A DNA stretch of 64,000 nt. Origin: Bacteroidota bacterium. Lineage in GTDB: Bacteria; Bacteroidota; Bacteroidia; Chitinophagales; Saprospiraceae. Each line of letters opens with the position of its first letter. Position 1 is the first letter of the stretch. The translations under genes and the position numbers were made by a program. The stretch spans positions 62,001 to 126,000 of the forward strand of contig JAIUPL010000006.1 in assembly GCA_020160935.1 (NCBI GenBank). Reading direction: 5' to 3'. The notes below the pieces were generated by a model, which saw only the letters and a program-made list of their open reading frames with translations, made no database searches and was not told the origin of the DNA. Shown piece after piece: positions 54,341 to 62,129 of the stretch.

Positions 54341-55096
54341 TTATTTCAGTGCTGCTACAATCGCCGCGAAGTCGTCGGCTTTGAGCGATGCGCCACCAAT
54401 CAGCCCGCCGTCTACATCCGGCTGTGAGAAAATTTCAGGTGCGTTCTGGGCATTGCAAGAGCCGCCGTACAGGATGGTGGTATCATCGGCCACGGCCTTG
54501 CCATATTTTTTGGCCACGAGCACCCGAATGGCGTGGTGCATTTCCTGCGCCTGCTGGCTACTAGCCGTACGGCCAGTGCCGATGGCCCAGATGGGTTCGT
54601 AGGCGATCACTACTTTGCGGAAATCTTCTTCCTTCAGGTGGAAAAGGCTGTCTTTTAATTGTTTAGCCACGTATTTCACATGCGTATCCACCTCGCGGAT
54701 GTGCAGTGGTTCGCCACAGCAAAAGATGGGGCGCATGCCTCGCGCCAGCGTAACGTTCACTTTGGCAGCCACTACGTCGTTTTTTTCCTTGAAATACTGG
54801 CGTCGTTCGGAGTGCCCGATGATGACAAATTCCGCGCCTACGGAAGCCACCATATCGGCCGAGACTTCTCCGGTGTACGCGCCTTTTTCCTCCTGGTGGC
54901 AGTTTTGCGCAGCCAGGTGAAAGTATTTCCGAACTTTCAGCATTTTACCAATATCGCGCAAGTGGGTGAGCGGCGGCGCCACAATGACAAGTCCGCGTGG
55001 TTTTTCCACTTTTTCAAGAATGCTTTTTGTGAGTTCCAGCCCTTCTTCCAGGGTCTTGTTCATTTTCCAGTTTCCGGCTACTATTTGCTGACGCAT
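54341..55096 (-). CDS. tpiA: Triosephosphate isomerase
   Basis: 251 residues. Catalytic Lys is in GNWKMNKT, His in FVIIGHSERR and Glu in VIAYEPIWAIGTGRTAS; the phosphate loop is LYGGSCNAQN and the glycine-rich GGLIGGASLK follows. The enzyme interconverts dihydroxyacetone phosphate and glyceraldehyde-3-phosphate in glycolysis. It is divergent from the LytS kinase, with a heptamer hairpin lying between, 43 bp upstream of its start codon. Confidence 0.98.
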   Translation of the reverse strand: MRQQIVAGNWKMNKTLEEGLELTKSILEKVEKPRGLVIVAPPLTHLRDIGKMLKVRKYFHLAAQNCHQEEKGAYTGEVSADMVASVGAEFVIIGHSERRQYFKEKNDVVAAKVNVTLARGMRPIFCCGEPLHIREVDTHVKYVAKQLKDSLFHLKEEDFRKVVIAYEPIWAIGTGRTASSQQAQEMHHAIRVLVAKKYGKAVADDTTILYGGSCNAQNAPEIFSQPDVDGGLIGGASLKADDFAAIVAALK

Positions 55097-55139
55097 GTTG
55101 GTGTGAGTTTGAGTTGTTTTTCGGCTGCAAGGTAAGAAA

Positions 55140-55291
55140 TAAGTCGACAGTCCTGAGTCCTAAGTCCTAAGTCCGTAGAGTACACCTTGTTACTTTTGGT
55201 TCTAACAAATATTAATGCTAAGAGCAATGAGGTGTACTCTACGGACTTAGGACTTAGGACTCAGGACTTAGGACTTAGGACTATGGACTTA
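55140..55291. repeat. Large hairpin with tandem heptamer arms, copy 3
   Basis: The left arm 55140-55200 and right arm 55217-55291 are heptamer arrays (AAGTCCT, AGTCCTG, AGTCGAC types) meeting in the core GTAGAGTACACC, after which the arms diverge (TTGTTACTTTTGGT against GCTAAGAGCAATGA). Unlike copies 1 and 2 it lies between divergent genes, upstream of both, so it is not tied to transcript ends here. The remaining 310-bp gap around it holds no other recognised feature. Confidence 0.93.
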
Positions 55292-55406
55292 CATCATTGA
55301 TCGAAAAAATCTTGCGCTCCGTCTCCAAATAAATTCCTTTGCCATACCAAAACAGACATTTTTATATTGCAGCGGTATTAAACCCAAAAACTTTTAATTG
55401 TAAGGC

Positions 55407-56456
55407 ATGAAAACGCGGAGCCTGCTCGATCGAATTTATGGTTTTTTATTCCGGAGGCCGGTGTACCACGGGCTGTTCTGGATGGTATTGTTCGGGTTGA
55501 TCCTGTGGGCCGACTACGAAAAAGGCATCGATATGCGCTTTGCACTGGGCAACGAACTCATCCAGTTGTTTTTTTACGCGTTTCTGGTGTACCTGAATTT
55601 GTTGTACCTGATACCCAATTACCTGGCGCGGCACGCTTTTGTGTACTTTGGACTGGTGCTGGCGGTATGTGCGCTGGTGACGCCCATAGAGGTGCTGGTG
55701 TTTTATCTGAAATTTCACGACCAGCCGCTGTATCGGGCCAGGTTGGTGGAGACGCAGGTGTGGATATTCATTGGGAATGTGATCGTCACGATCGTTTCGA
55801 CGGTGCTGCGCGTTATCATGGACTGGTGGCGCTATCAAAATGAAAAGCAGGTGCTGCTCACACAGACTATGCAGTCGGAACTGCGTTTTTTGAAAAGCCA
55901 GATCAACCCGCATTTTTTGTTCAATACCCTGAACAACCTGTATGCCCTCACCCTGAAAAAAAGCGATAAAGCCCCGGAAATTGTACTGAAACTCTCCGAA
56001 ATCATGCGCTACATGCTGTATGAATGCAATGAACGACGGGTACACCTGACCAAGGAAATCCAGTACATCTACAACTACCTCGATCTGGAACGCCTGCGGC
56101 AACCCAAAGACACGGACATCCGTTTTGTAGTGGAAGGCCAGATCAGTGAACAGATGGTGGCGCCGCTGCTATTCATTCCTTTTCTGGAAAACAGTTTCAA
56201 ACATGGCCTCAACAACCAGATTCAGGGCGAAGGTTTTGTGCGCTTACGCCTTACTGTTGCCGGCGAAGACCTCGAATTTTTTATCGAAAACAGCAAAGCC
56301 GAACGCTTGCCCCGGCAGGATCACCCGCGCAGCGGCGGCATCGGGCTTGTAAATGTGCGGCAAAGACTGCAAATGTTATACCCCGATAACCATACACTTA
56401 CGGTGCAGGATGAGCCGCACAGATATGCTGTTACCCTGCATTTAAAAATGGTATGA
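55407..56456 (+). CDS. LytS-type sensor histidine kinase
   Basis: 349 residues. Four transmembrane helices (about 15-135) precede the short His-kinase domain. QINPHFLFNTLNNLYALTLK has the phosphorylated His near residue 168, and the ATPase part has ENSFKHGLN (N box) and GGIGLVNVRQRL (G box). This family signals through a LytTR-type regulator, and one lies 114 bp downstream in the same direction. The stimulus is unknown. There is no separate sensor domain besides the membrane helices. Confidence 0.95.
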   Translation: MKTRSLLDRIYGFLFRRPVYHGLFWMVLFGLILWADYEKGIDMRFALGNELIQLFFYAFLVYLNLLYLIPNYLARHAFVYFGLVLAVCALVTPIEVLVFYLKFHDQPLYRARLVETQVWIFIGNVIVTIVSTVLRVIMDWWRYQNEKQVLLTQTMQSELRFLKSQINPHFLFNTLNNLYALTLKKSDKAPEIVLKLSEIMRYMLYECNERRVHLTKEIQYIYNYLDLERLRQPKDTDIRFVVEGQISEQMVAPLLFIPFLENSFKHGLNNQIQGEGFVRLRLTVAGEDLEFFIENSKAERLPRQDHPRSGGIGLVNVRQRLQMLYPDNHTLTVQDEPHRYAVTLHLKMV

Positions 56457-56570
56457 GCCCGTAACCCAAAAATTTTAATTCGTAAAAAGTTGACTTGTAT
56501 AAGTCGTTCCTTCTACCTTTAGTGCAACCTTTCTGAAAACTTAAGTCCAAAAACTGAAACCAACTTCCCT

Positions 56571-57314
56571 ATGCTGAACGTGCTCATCGTCGATGACGAA
56601 CCATTAGCCCTCGATGTTCTCGAGACCTACGTCGGTCAAATGCCCGACTTGAACCTCGTCAAGAGGTGTTCCAATGCACTGGAGGCCAATGAGGCCCTGA
56701 AAGCCCACCACATCGACCTGATGTTTCTGGATATTCAAATGCCACAACTGACGGGCATCGATTTTGTAAAAACCCTGATCCACCCGCCCATGGTGGTGTT
56801 CACGACGGCTTATCCGAACTATGCTATCCAGGGCTTCGACCTCAACGTACTGGATTACCTGCTCAAACCCATTTCGCTCGACCGCTTCATGAAGGCCGTC
56901 AACAAAGCGCTGGAACAATCCGAAATGTCGCAGCGCGATGCGCCCGGCTTGGCCGTGCCTGCCACAGCGCCCCAAAATGACGGACTCGATTTCTTTTTTG
57001 TCAAGGCCGATAAAAAATTAGTCAAGGTCAATTTTGACGACATCATCTACATCGAAGGCCTGAAAGACTACGTCATCATTCGCCTTACCACCGGCCGCGT
57101 CATCACCCTGCAAACTATGAAAAGCCTCGAAGACCGGCTGCCTAAAGGCCGTTTCAAACGCATTCACCGCTCCTACATCGTTGCAATGGACAAGATCATG
57201 GCCATTGAAGGCAACATGATCGAGGTGATGGAAAAAGACAAGCCGAAACTGCTACCCATCGGCAAGAACTACCGCGACGAACTGCTGGATTTGATTGAAA
57301 AAAATCGCCTTTGA
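56571..57314 (+). CDS. LytTR-family response regulator
   Basis: 247 residues. The receiver domain starts VLIVDDEP and has the phosphoacceptor Asp54 in LMFLDIQMP, the switch Thr in VVFTTAYPNYA and the Lys in YLLKPISLDRF. After a linker (about 125-145) comes the LytTR DNA-binding domain: FVKADKKLVKVNFDDIIYIE, and FKRIHRSYIVAMDKI. Paired with the upstream LytS kinase. The following acetyltransferase starts 10 bp later and may be on the same transcript. Confidence 0.96.
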   Translation: MLNVLIVDDEPLALDVLETYVGQMPDLNLVKRCSNALEANEALKAHHIDLMFLDIQMPQLTGIDFVKTLIHPPMVVFTTAYPNYAIQGFDLNVLDYLLKPISLDRFMKAVNKALEQSEMSQRDAPGLAVPATAPQNDGLDFFFVKADKKLVKVNFDDIIYIEGLKDYVIIRLTTGRVITLQTMKSLEDRLPKGRFKRIHRSYIVAMDKIMAIEGNMIEVMEKDKPKLLPIGKNYRDELLDLIEKNRL

Positions 57315-57324
57315 TTTCCCCTTT

Positions 57325-57837
57325 ATGCGTATTTCCCGGGTGCAAATAACCGATGCTGCCCTGCTCCGCGATTTTGCGGAACGCACTTTCCGTGAAGCCT
57401 ATGAACACCTGAACAACCCGGAAGATTTCCAGGCGTATTGCGAAAAAGCATTCGATCCGGCGCAACTTGCCTCCGAAATCCAGCATGCGCACTCCACATT
57501 TTGGCTGGCCAGTCTGGACGGACAGCCTGTCGCGTACCTCAAACTCAATTTTGATCGCCACCCGCCCGAACTCGACAGCCAGCGTACCGTGCATGTGGAA
57601 CGCATTTACGTCGACGCTCCTTTTCAGGGACGGAAAATAGGTGAACAACTGCTCGATTTTGCCCATGAAAAAGCCCGGGAGGCAGGCGCCGAGTGGCTTT
57701 GGCTGAGTGTTTGGCAGGCTAATCCGCCTGCTGTTCGTTTTTACGAACGCTGTGGTTATGAAATTTTCGGAGAAGAAACGTTTTGGGTAGGTGAAGATGG
57801 GCAGTTGGACTGGTTGATGAAAAAAAGAGTGGAGTGA
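57325..57837 (+). CDS. GNAT N-acetyltransferase
   Basis: 170 residues from the ATG at 57325; the TTG at 57295 would lie inside the previous gene. The motif A region is VERIYVDAPFQGRKIGEQLL with the acetyl-CoA loop, and NPPAVRFYERCGYEIFGEET is motif B. Similar to RimI-like and spermidine-type GNAT enzymes; the substrate is not readable. Close spacing to the response regulator suggests co-transcription. Confidence 0.9.
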   Translation: MRISRVQITDAALLRDFAERTFREAYEHLNNPEDFQAYCEKAFDPAQLASEIQHAHSTFWLASLDGQPVAYLKLNFDRHPPELDSQRTVHVERIYVDAPFQGRKIGEQLLDFAHEKAREAGAEWLWLSVWQANPPAVRFYERCGYEIFGEETFWVGEDGQLDWLMKKRVE

Positions 57838-57860
57838 TACGGATAAGGCCGAACAGTTTT

Positions 57861-57868
57861 TATATTTG
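57861..57868 (+). promoter_or_regulatory. -7 box (TATATTTG) before the 57908 gene
   Basis: Exact TAnnTTTG match 39 bp before the start codon, within TATATTTGTGTACACAAAC, which also holds a small TGTGTACACA palindrome. Confidence 0.6.
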
Positions 57869-57907
57869 TGTACACAAACACAATTTAATCATTAAAACAC
57901 CTTCATT

Positions 57908-58720
57908 ATGAAAGAGAATCACCTCTCTTCTTCCGGGCTTACACCGGAAGAAAACCTCGCTGCGGACAATGCACTTCGAGCGCTCAATCTGGAACTCAAA
58001 CATGGCGCTTTCATTCATCTCTCAGATGATGCACCTCCGGAAATCATACAGCATTTTCTTAAAAACGTAGAAGCCTTTGAAAATCAGCAATTGGCGCCCA
58101 AAACTACTGTGGCAAAACGCATTGGACTAACCGGTGTTCCTGCATCTGATTTGCTGCCGGATGCATTGCCGGAGGAAATTGACCGATTGCGAAACCTGCT
58201 GGAAGCGCAAGGCATCCTGCTTCTACGACCTGAAAAAGTTGAAGATTCGGACTTTTATCACTTTATCGTTGCGGATATTCTGCCAATGGAGGTGCCTGAG
58301 TATGCTCTTCCCGGTATGGTCAGCGTATTTGATTATATGGAATTTCATCCGGATGAAATACATGTGATCGCACAAGCAGTTGAAATGTTTTTGCTGGATT
58401 TGCTCAATATTGAATTCACATTCCCGGAAGAGCATTTAAGTCAGGAATGCCGAACCGATAACGAGACCATCGATCGAAGCCAGGCCATGGAACTAATATC
58501 CGCATTCAGGGCATTACATGATTCAATTGTGCCGGTTGGGTTTCGCCCGGTAGAACTCATCAAGCCAGGTAACGGCATTTATCTTTCTTTTGGCATCTGC
58601 TGGGACGGCATCGTGAGTGGTATCAAGGAACGGTATGAAGGACTGGGCATAGCCCAGGTGTTTTTTGAAGATGATGCATGGAAGATACAGGGTGTGAATA
58701 TGCCGGGATTTAAGTTTTAG
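57908..58720 (+). CDS. Conserved-looking cytoplasmic protein of unknown function
   Basis: 270 acidic residues with no signal peptide or membrane segment. The N-terminal part (EENLAADNALRALNLELKHG, then FIHLSDDAPPEIIQHFLKNV) is helical. The C-terminal part (EVPEYALPGMVSVFDYMEFH, GFRPVELIKPGNGIYLSFGI, IAQVFFEDDAWKIQGVNMPG) looks like a mixed sheet that could be a NTF2/SnoaL-type fold. I do not recognise a named family. A Bacteroidota -7 box precedes it. The gene is convergent with the secreted glycosidase. Confidence 0.65.
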   Translation: MKENHLSSSGLTPEENLAADNALRALNLELKHGAFIHLSDDAPPEIIQHFLKNVEAFENQQLAPKTTVAKRIGLTGVPASDLLPDALPEEIDRLRNLLEAQGILLLRPEKVEDSDFYHFIVADILPMEVPEYALPGMVSVFDYMEFHPDEIHVIAQAVEMFLLDLLNIEFTFPEEHLSQECRTDNETIDRSQAMELISAFRALHDSIVPVGFRPVELIKPGNGIYLSFGICWDGIVSGIKERYEGLGIAQVFFEDDAWKIQGVNMPGFKF

Positions 58721-58770
58721 GAGGTCTGTTTTGCCCCAAAAAACCAAATCCAGCGCAGCAGCAGTGTGTG

Positions 58771-58803
58771 CGACTGTCCACTGTTGACTGTCCACTATCG
58801 ACT
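58771..58803. repeat. Solo tandem heptamer array between convergent genes
   Basis: The run CGACTGTCCACTGTTGACT and its continuation to 58803 read as heptamers TGTCCAC, TGTTGAC, TGTCCAC, TATCGAC. It ends 4 bp before the glycosidase stop codon (58808-58810). The unit resembles the AGTCCTA/AGTCGAC units of the larger hairpins but no inverted arm is present. Confidence 0.65.
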
Positions 58804-58807
58804 TTTT

Positions 58808-60670
58808 TCAAGACTGTTTCACCACTTTCACCGTCTGGTTGCTATACGGCGTACTCAGTTTTATCATATAGGTTCCCGGCGGGAATGCGCTCATATCGAT
58901 AAACCGGGCTTGCGCACCTTTCAACAACGGCTCCTCTTCTGCAATGACCTGCACGAGCCGCCCGCTGCTGTCGTACATTTCAATACTCGCAACGCTGTCT
59001 TCAAACATCCAGAATTCGTACACCCCGGCGCCGTTGGTGACAGGGTTGGGCCGGAAGGTGGGCACTTTCGGGAAAGTATTGTCTACCACAGTTGGTCGCA
59101 GGAATACCGGGCTGCCCGTGAGCGGAATTTGTTGGCTGTTTACCAGCAGTCCGATACGGCTTTTGCTGTAGTTCCAGTGTCGCATTTCGAGGTATTGTAC
59201 CGGAATTTCGGGTGGAAACGCAAAAGTGGCGTGCACCGTTTCATCCTGGTCGCGATTGGTGACGGCCCAGAGAACATATGTGTAGGTGCCCAGTTCGGTG
59301 CGGAATGCTGCGCCTCGAATATGGGCAGGCAGGCGCAGGCGTTCGGTTCGAACCGGGTCGTAGCGGGCGTCGCGCAGCATTTCCTCAGTGGTTTTTATGG
59401 CCCAGGCCACCGAATTGGCCTTGCCCTGGAATGGTTTGACGTCATTCAGGTTTTCAAAAAGTCCCATATACGAAAATTCGTTGTTGGCCTCCGCAGCGGG
59501 TTTTTCGTCGCAGAGAGCGTACACATGCATTTGCAGCAATTTGCGCATCTGTGCGGTTACGAGCGTTTTGATCATAAAATTCACCTGCCCGTCGTCGGAA
59601 CCCATGTAATCGCCAAAAGCCTTGCGTGGCAGGTTGAATTCCGTACAAATGCGGTATTTGGCCGGATGCGTCACATCGTCGTAGCCGTGCGATTGCAATA
59701 CGGCTTCAAATTTTTCCAGCAACTTCCAGATGCCGTCTACCGCCCGGTCGGAATGTCGGAAATATTGAAAATTGTTGATGGCATCGCTCCATTCGCGCAG
59801 CGAATTGTCGAGGTGCGGGTAGGAATGAAAACTCAATATGTCGAAATAAGCACCACCCTTGTGTGGATAATCGGCGGATTGCGTGCCATCGAACGGATTG
59901 TCGGTGTATCGGCAAATAACATCCAGGTAACTCGGCCAGCCCAGTCCACCGGTGGCAATGAGCGCATCCGGGTCGACGGATTTGATGACCTCATACGAAA
60001 TGCGCAACAAGCGGATGTAGAAATAAGCAGGCGATTTGAGTTTGGTTTCGCAGGGCTCCGGAGCATTTTCCCACCAGTTGCCGGGCACACCGCGTTCTTT
60101 CCAGGCATTGCCATTGTCTACATCGGGTTCGTTCCACACTTCCCAGATGCGAATCAGTCCTTTGTACGTAGTGGCGGTTTTCCAGCAGTACAGTGCATAC
60201 GGATTGTTGTCGTTGACAGGCGTTCCGTTTTCACCATTGTCCCAGATGGGCTCGTACAGGTTTTTGAACAATTCGCTGCGTTCCCCGGGGCAGTAGTATG
60301 CCGCATCGCGGTGTTCTTCCGAAGGGAATCCGATCATTACTGCAATGTTTCGCAGCCCGATGCTGTCGTAATACTGAAAATGCTGCTTGCGGATGTCATA
60401 GCCCCATGTATCCAGAAAATGCTCGAACAAACCCGGCCGTATCGTCGTGATGCCTACGCCCGGCACTTTTCCGTCGGGTGTGCCATGTGCCAGGGCTGCC
60501 AGTTCCATATCGTAATAGTAGGGGGGAAAGTAACCTGGGTTGGCGCCATATCCGAACGGCTCGTTGTATTCGGGCACCTGATCATCGGCCGTGTAGGTTG
60601 GCTGACTACATGCTGAAATGGGCAATGAAAGTGCCAGGCCGAGCAGGCAGGCGGGGAAAATGACTTTCAT
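58808..60670 (-). CDS. Secreted clan GH-A glycosidase-like protein with T9SS domain
   Basis: 620 residues. The N-terminus (LLGLALSLPISAC) contains a lipobox-like ISAC, odd for a T9SS cargo. A TIM-barrel follows: EVWNEPDVDNG near residue 180 gives the acid/base Glu and ICTEFNLPRKAF near 343 the nucleophile Glu, the clan GH-A arrangement seen in GH39 and GH5-like enzymes. A beta sandwich (about 430-530) and a type A T9SS domain (FRPNPVTNGAGVYEFWMF ... GTYMIKLST) complete it. Exact substrate is not readable. It lies convergent with the 57908 gene. Confidence 0.82.
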   Translation of the reverse strand: MKVIFPACLLGLALSLPISACSQPTYTADDQVPEYNEPFGYGANPGYFPPYYYDMELAALAHGTPDGKVPGVGITTIRPGLFEHFLDTWGYDIRKQHFQYYDSIGLRNIAVMIGFPSEEHRDAAYYCPGERSELFKNLYEPIWDNGENGTPVNDNNPYALYCWKTATTYKGLIRIWEVWNEPDVDNGNAWKERGVPGNWWENAPEPCETKLKSPAYFYIRLLRISYEVIKSVDPDALIATGGLGWPSYLDVICRYTDNPFDGTQSADYPHKGGAYFDILSFHSYPHLDNSLREWSDAINNFQYFRHSDRAVDGIWKLLEKFEAVLQSHGYDDVTHPAKYRICTEFNLPRKAFGDYMGSDDGQVNFMIKTLVTAQMRKLLQMHVYALCDEKPAAEANNEFSYMGLFENLNDVKPFQGKANSVAWAIKTTEEMLRDARYDPVRTERLRLPAHIRGAAFRTELGTYTYVLWAVTNRDQDETVHATFAFPPEIPVQYLEMRHWNYSKSRIGLLVNSQQIPLTGSPVFLRPTVVDNTFPKVPTFRPNPVTNGAGVYEFWMFEDSVASIEMYDSSGRLVQVIAEEEPLLKGAQARFIDMSAFPPGTYMIKLSTPYSNQTVKVVKQS

Positions 60671-60690
60671 AGGAGAGAAAGAATATGTTC

Positions 60691-60853
60691 AGAGCATGTT
60701 TGGGATTTTTTGCCTGGTTCTGAAAAGATGGATTTTTTGTACGTTTTACGCGTTTTTTCATGCGCATAGTGGTGACTATGTAAGTGAAAAAAGGTGAAAA
60801 ACGAGCAAAAAAGCCGCTTTTCAGGCCTGGCAAAAAAATACCAAACATGCTCT
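60691..60853. repeat. 163-bp imperfect palindrome
   Basis: The two halves, each about 80 bp, are complementary by about three quarters. The outer ends AGAGCATGTTTGG (60691-60703 and 60841-60853) are exact. The centre is CATAGTGGTGACTATG (60765-60780). It runs to the last base of the wbqC-like gene and separates it from the glycosidase. There is no coding capacity inside. It resembles a MITE or a very large hairpin. Confidence 0.88.
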
Positions 60854-61473
60854 CAGTTCAACAAATCGCTCGCCTGTTTACCACAACAAAACAACAGGTC
60901 AAGCATAGAAAGATTAGGGATAAAACCGCTTTTTTCCATGAACACCTGCGCATAAGGCCGGGGTTCAAACCAGCCTGGCGCATGTTGTTTATCGGCGGAA
61001 AAATCGGAGCGAAAATCTGTTCCATTCGGCCATTGGCCTGCGGGGTGGTATTGTGTCGTGGTTGTAAAACTGCCTTTCCATCCCCAGCATTTTTCAAAAA
61101 TGAAGTGCAGCAATTCCTGATTATAATCGTACAGAAATGTGTAGGGTTGTTCGTAAAAACGGATCAATTTATCAGAATAATGCTCAAAAAACGGTGCATT
61201 CCCGTATGCTGTGCGAATACTTCTCCAGTGTTGCCGCTGCCAGGGCTCATCGTACGAAATACGTACGTCCCGAATAGGTGTTTGTCGGTTTTTGCCTTTC
61301 ACCAGCGGGATACTCAGGCGTTGAATGCCGTTTGGGCCTGCAATATAACACCGATTTCGGAAAGACCCTTTCTGGTAATGCTCGGCGGCTTCTACAGCCA
61401 CTTGCTCCGACTTCCAGGCAACAGTGCACCAGGACACGGGCGGTAAATAGGCGATGGGAAGCAGTGGCCTCAT
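60853..61473 (-). CDS. WbqC-like family protein
   Basis: 206 residues from the ATG at 61471-61473, which overlaps the coaE stop by 4 bp. YLPPVSWCTVAWKSEQVAVE begins the fold, followed by FRNRCYIAGPNGIQRLSIPL and VRISYDEPWQRQHWRSIRTA, the conserved segments of the WbqC family. WbqC is linked to O-antigen clusters and its catalytic function is not established. Here it is the last gene of a three-gene operon behind crtY and coaE. Its stop lies within a 163-bp palindrome. Confidence 0.88.
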   Translation of the reverse strand: MRPLLPIAYLPPVSWCTVAWKSEQVAVEAAEHYQKGSFRNRCYIAGPNGIQRLSIPLVKGKNRQTPIRDVRISYDEPWQRQHWRSIRTAYGNAPFFEHYSDKLIRFYEQPYTFLYDYNQELLHFIFEKCWGWKGSFTTTTQYHPAGQWPNGTDFRSDFSADKQHAPGWFEPRPYAQVFMEKSGFIPNLSMLDLLFCCGKQASDLLN

Positions 61474-62126
61474 TTTTTTGGAACAAAGGTATTTAACCCC
61501 GTCAACTTCCGGTGCGCCTGCCACACCTGTGGTATCAGCAGTTGCTGTCCGTCGTTGTGTATCACCCAATCTGCATGTTTCAGCCGCTCCGCTTCGGGCA
61601 TTTGTTTGTTGATGCGGGCGCGCACCTGCTCTTCTGTGGCGCCATCGCGGCGCATCACGCGCTCGATACGAACCGATTCTGGTGCGCTGACGACGATCAA
61701 ATAATCGAGGTGGCGATAACTGCCGCTTTCGATCATCAGGGCGGCCTCCTTGATGGTGTAAGGTGCGCCGTTTTGCGCCTGCTCGTTGTGCCAGGCGCTG
61801 CTGTGGCGTTCGACAGCCGGATGAACAAGTGCATTCAAGGCCGCGAGTTTGCTGGCATCCTGAAAAACGATGCCTGCCACCCATGCGCGCTGGTACGCGC
61901 CGGATGCATCGTACGCTTCTGTGCCGAACAATTGCAAAATGCCGCTTTTGACCTCCGGATCATGCTCGATCAGCCATTTGGCCCAGGTATCGGCATCGTA
62001 CACGGGCACGCCCAGAGACTGGAAAATGCGACATACGGTGCTTTTGCCACTGCCGATGCCGCCAGTGACGCCCACACGCAAACAAGTAGAAGGTGTATTA
62101 TTCAAAATGTTGTAACGGATTGACAC
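61470..62126 (-). CDS. coaE: Dephospho-CoA kinase
   Basis: 218 residues. The P-loop is VTGGIGSGKSTVCRIF, followed by VPVYDADTWAKWLIEHDPEV (substrate Asp) and HPAVERHSSAWH. A lid region with Arg residues is VRIERVMRRDGATEEQVRAR. The enzyme phosphorylates dephospho-CoA in the last step of CoA synthesis. The start is 3 bp from the crtY stop and its stop overlaps the next gene, so it sits in the middle of an operon. Confidence 0.95.
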   Translation of the reverse strand: MSIRYNILNNTPSTCLRVGVTGGIGSGKSTVCRIFQSLGVPVYDADTWAKWLIEHDPEVKSGILQLFGTEAYDASGAYQRAWVAGIVFQDASKLAALNALVHPAVERHSSAWHNEQAQNGAPYTIKEAALMIESGSYRHLDYLIVVSAPESVRIERVMRRDGATEEQVRARINKQMPEAERLKHADWVIHNDGQQLLIPQVWQAHRKLTGLNTFVPKK

Positions 62127-62129
62127 TCC

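Noticed and set aside
55140-55291. Terminator for tpiA or the kinase gene
   Set aside because: The hairpin is upstream of both divergent genes, so it cannot end either transcript; it has no T-run.
58766-60616. 616-codon plus-strand ORF opposite the glycosidase
   Set aside because: The minus-strand protein has a signal sequence, catalytic Glu motifs and a sorting domain. The plus-strand frame has none.
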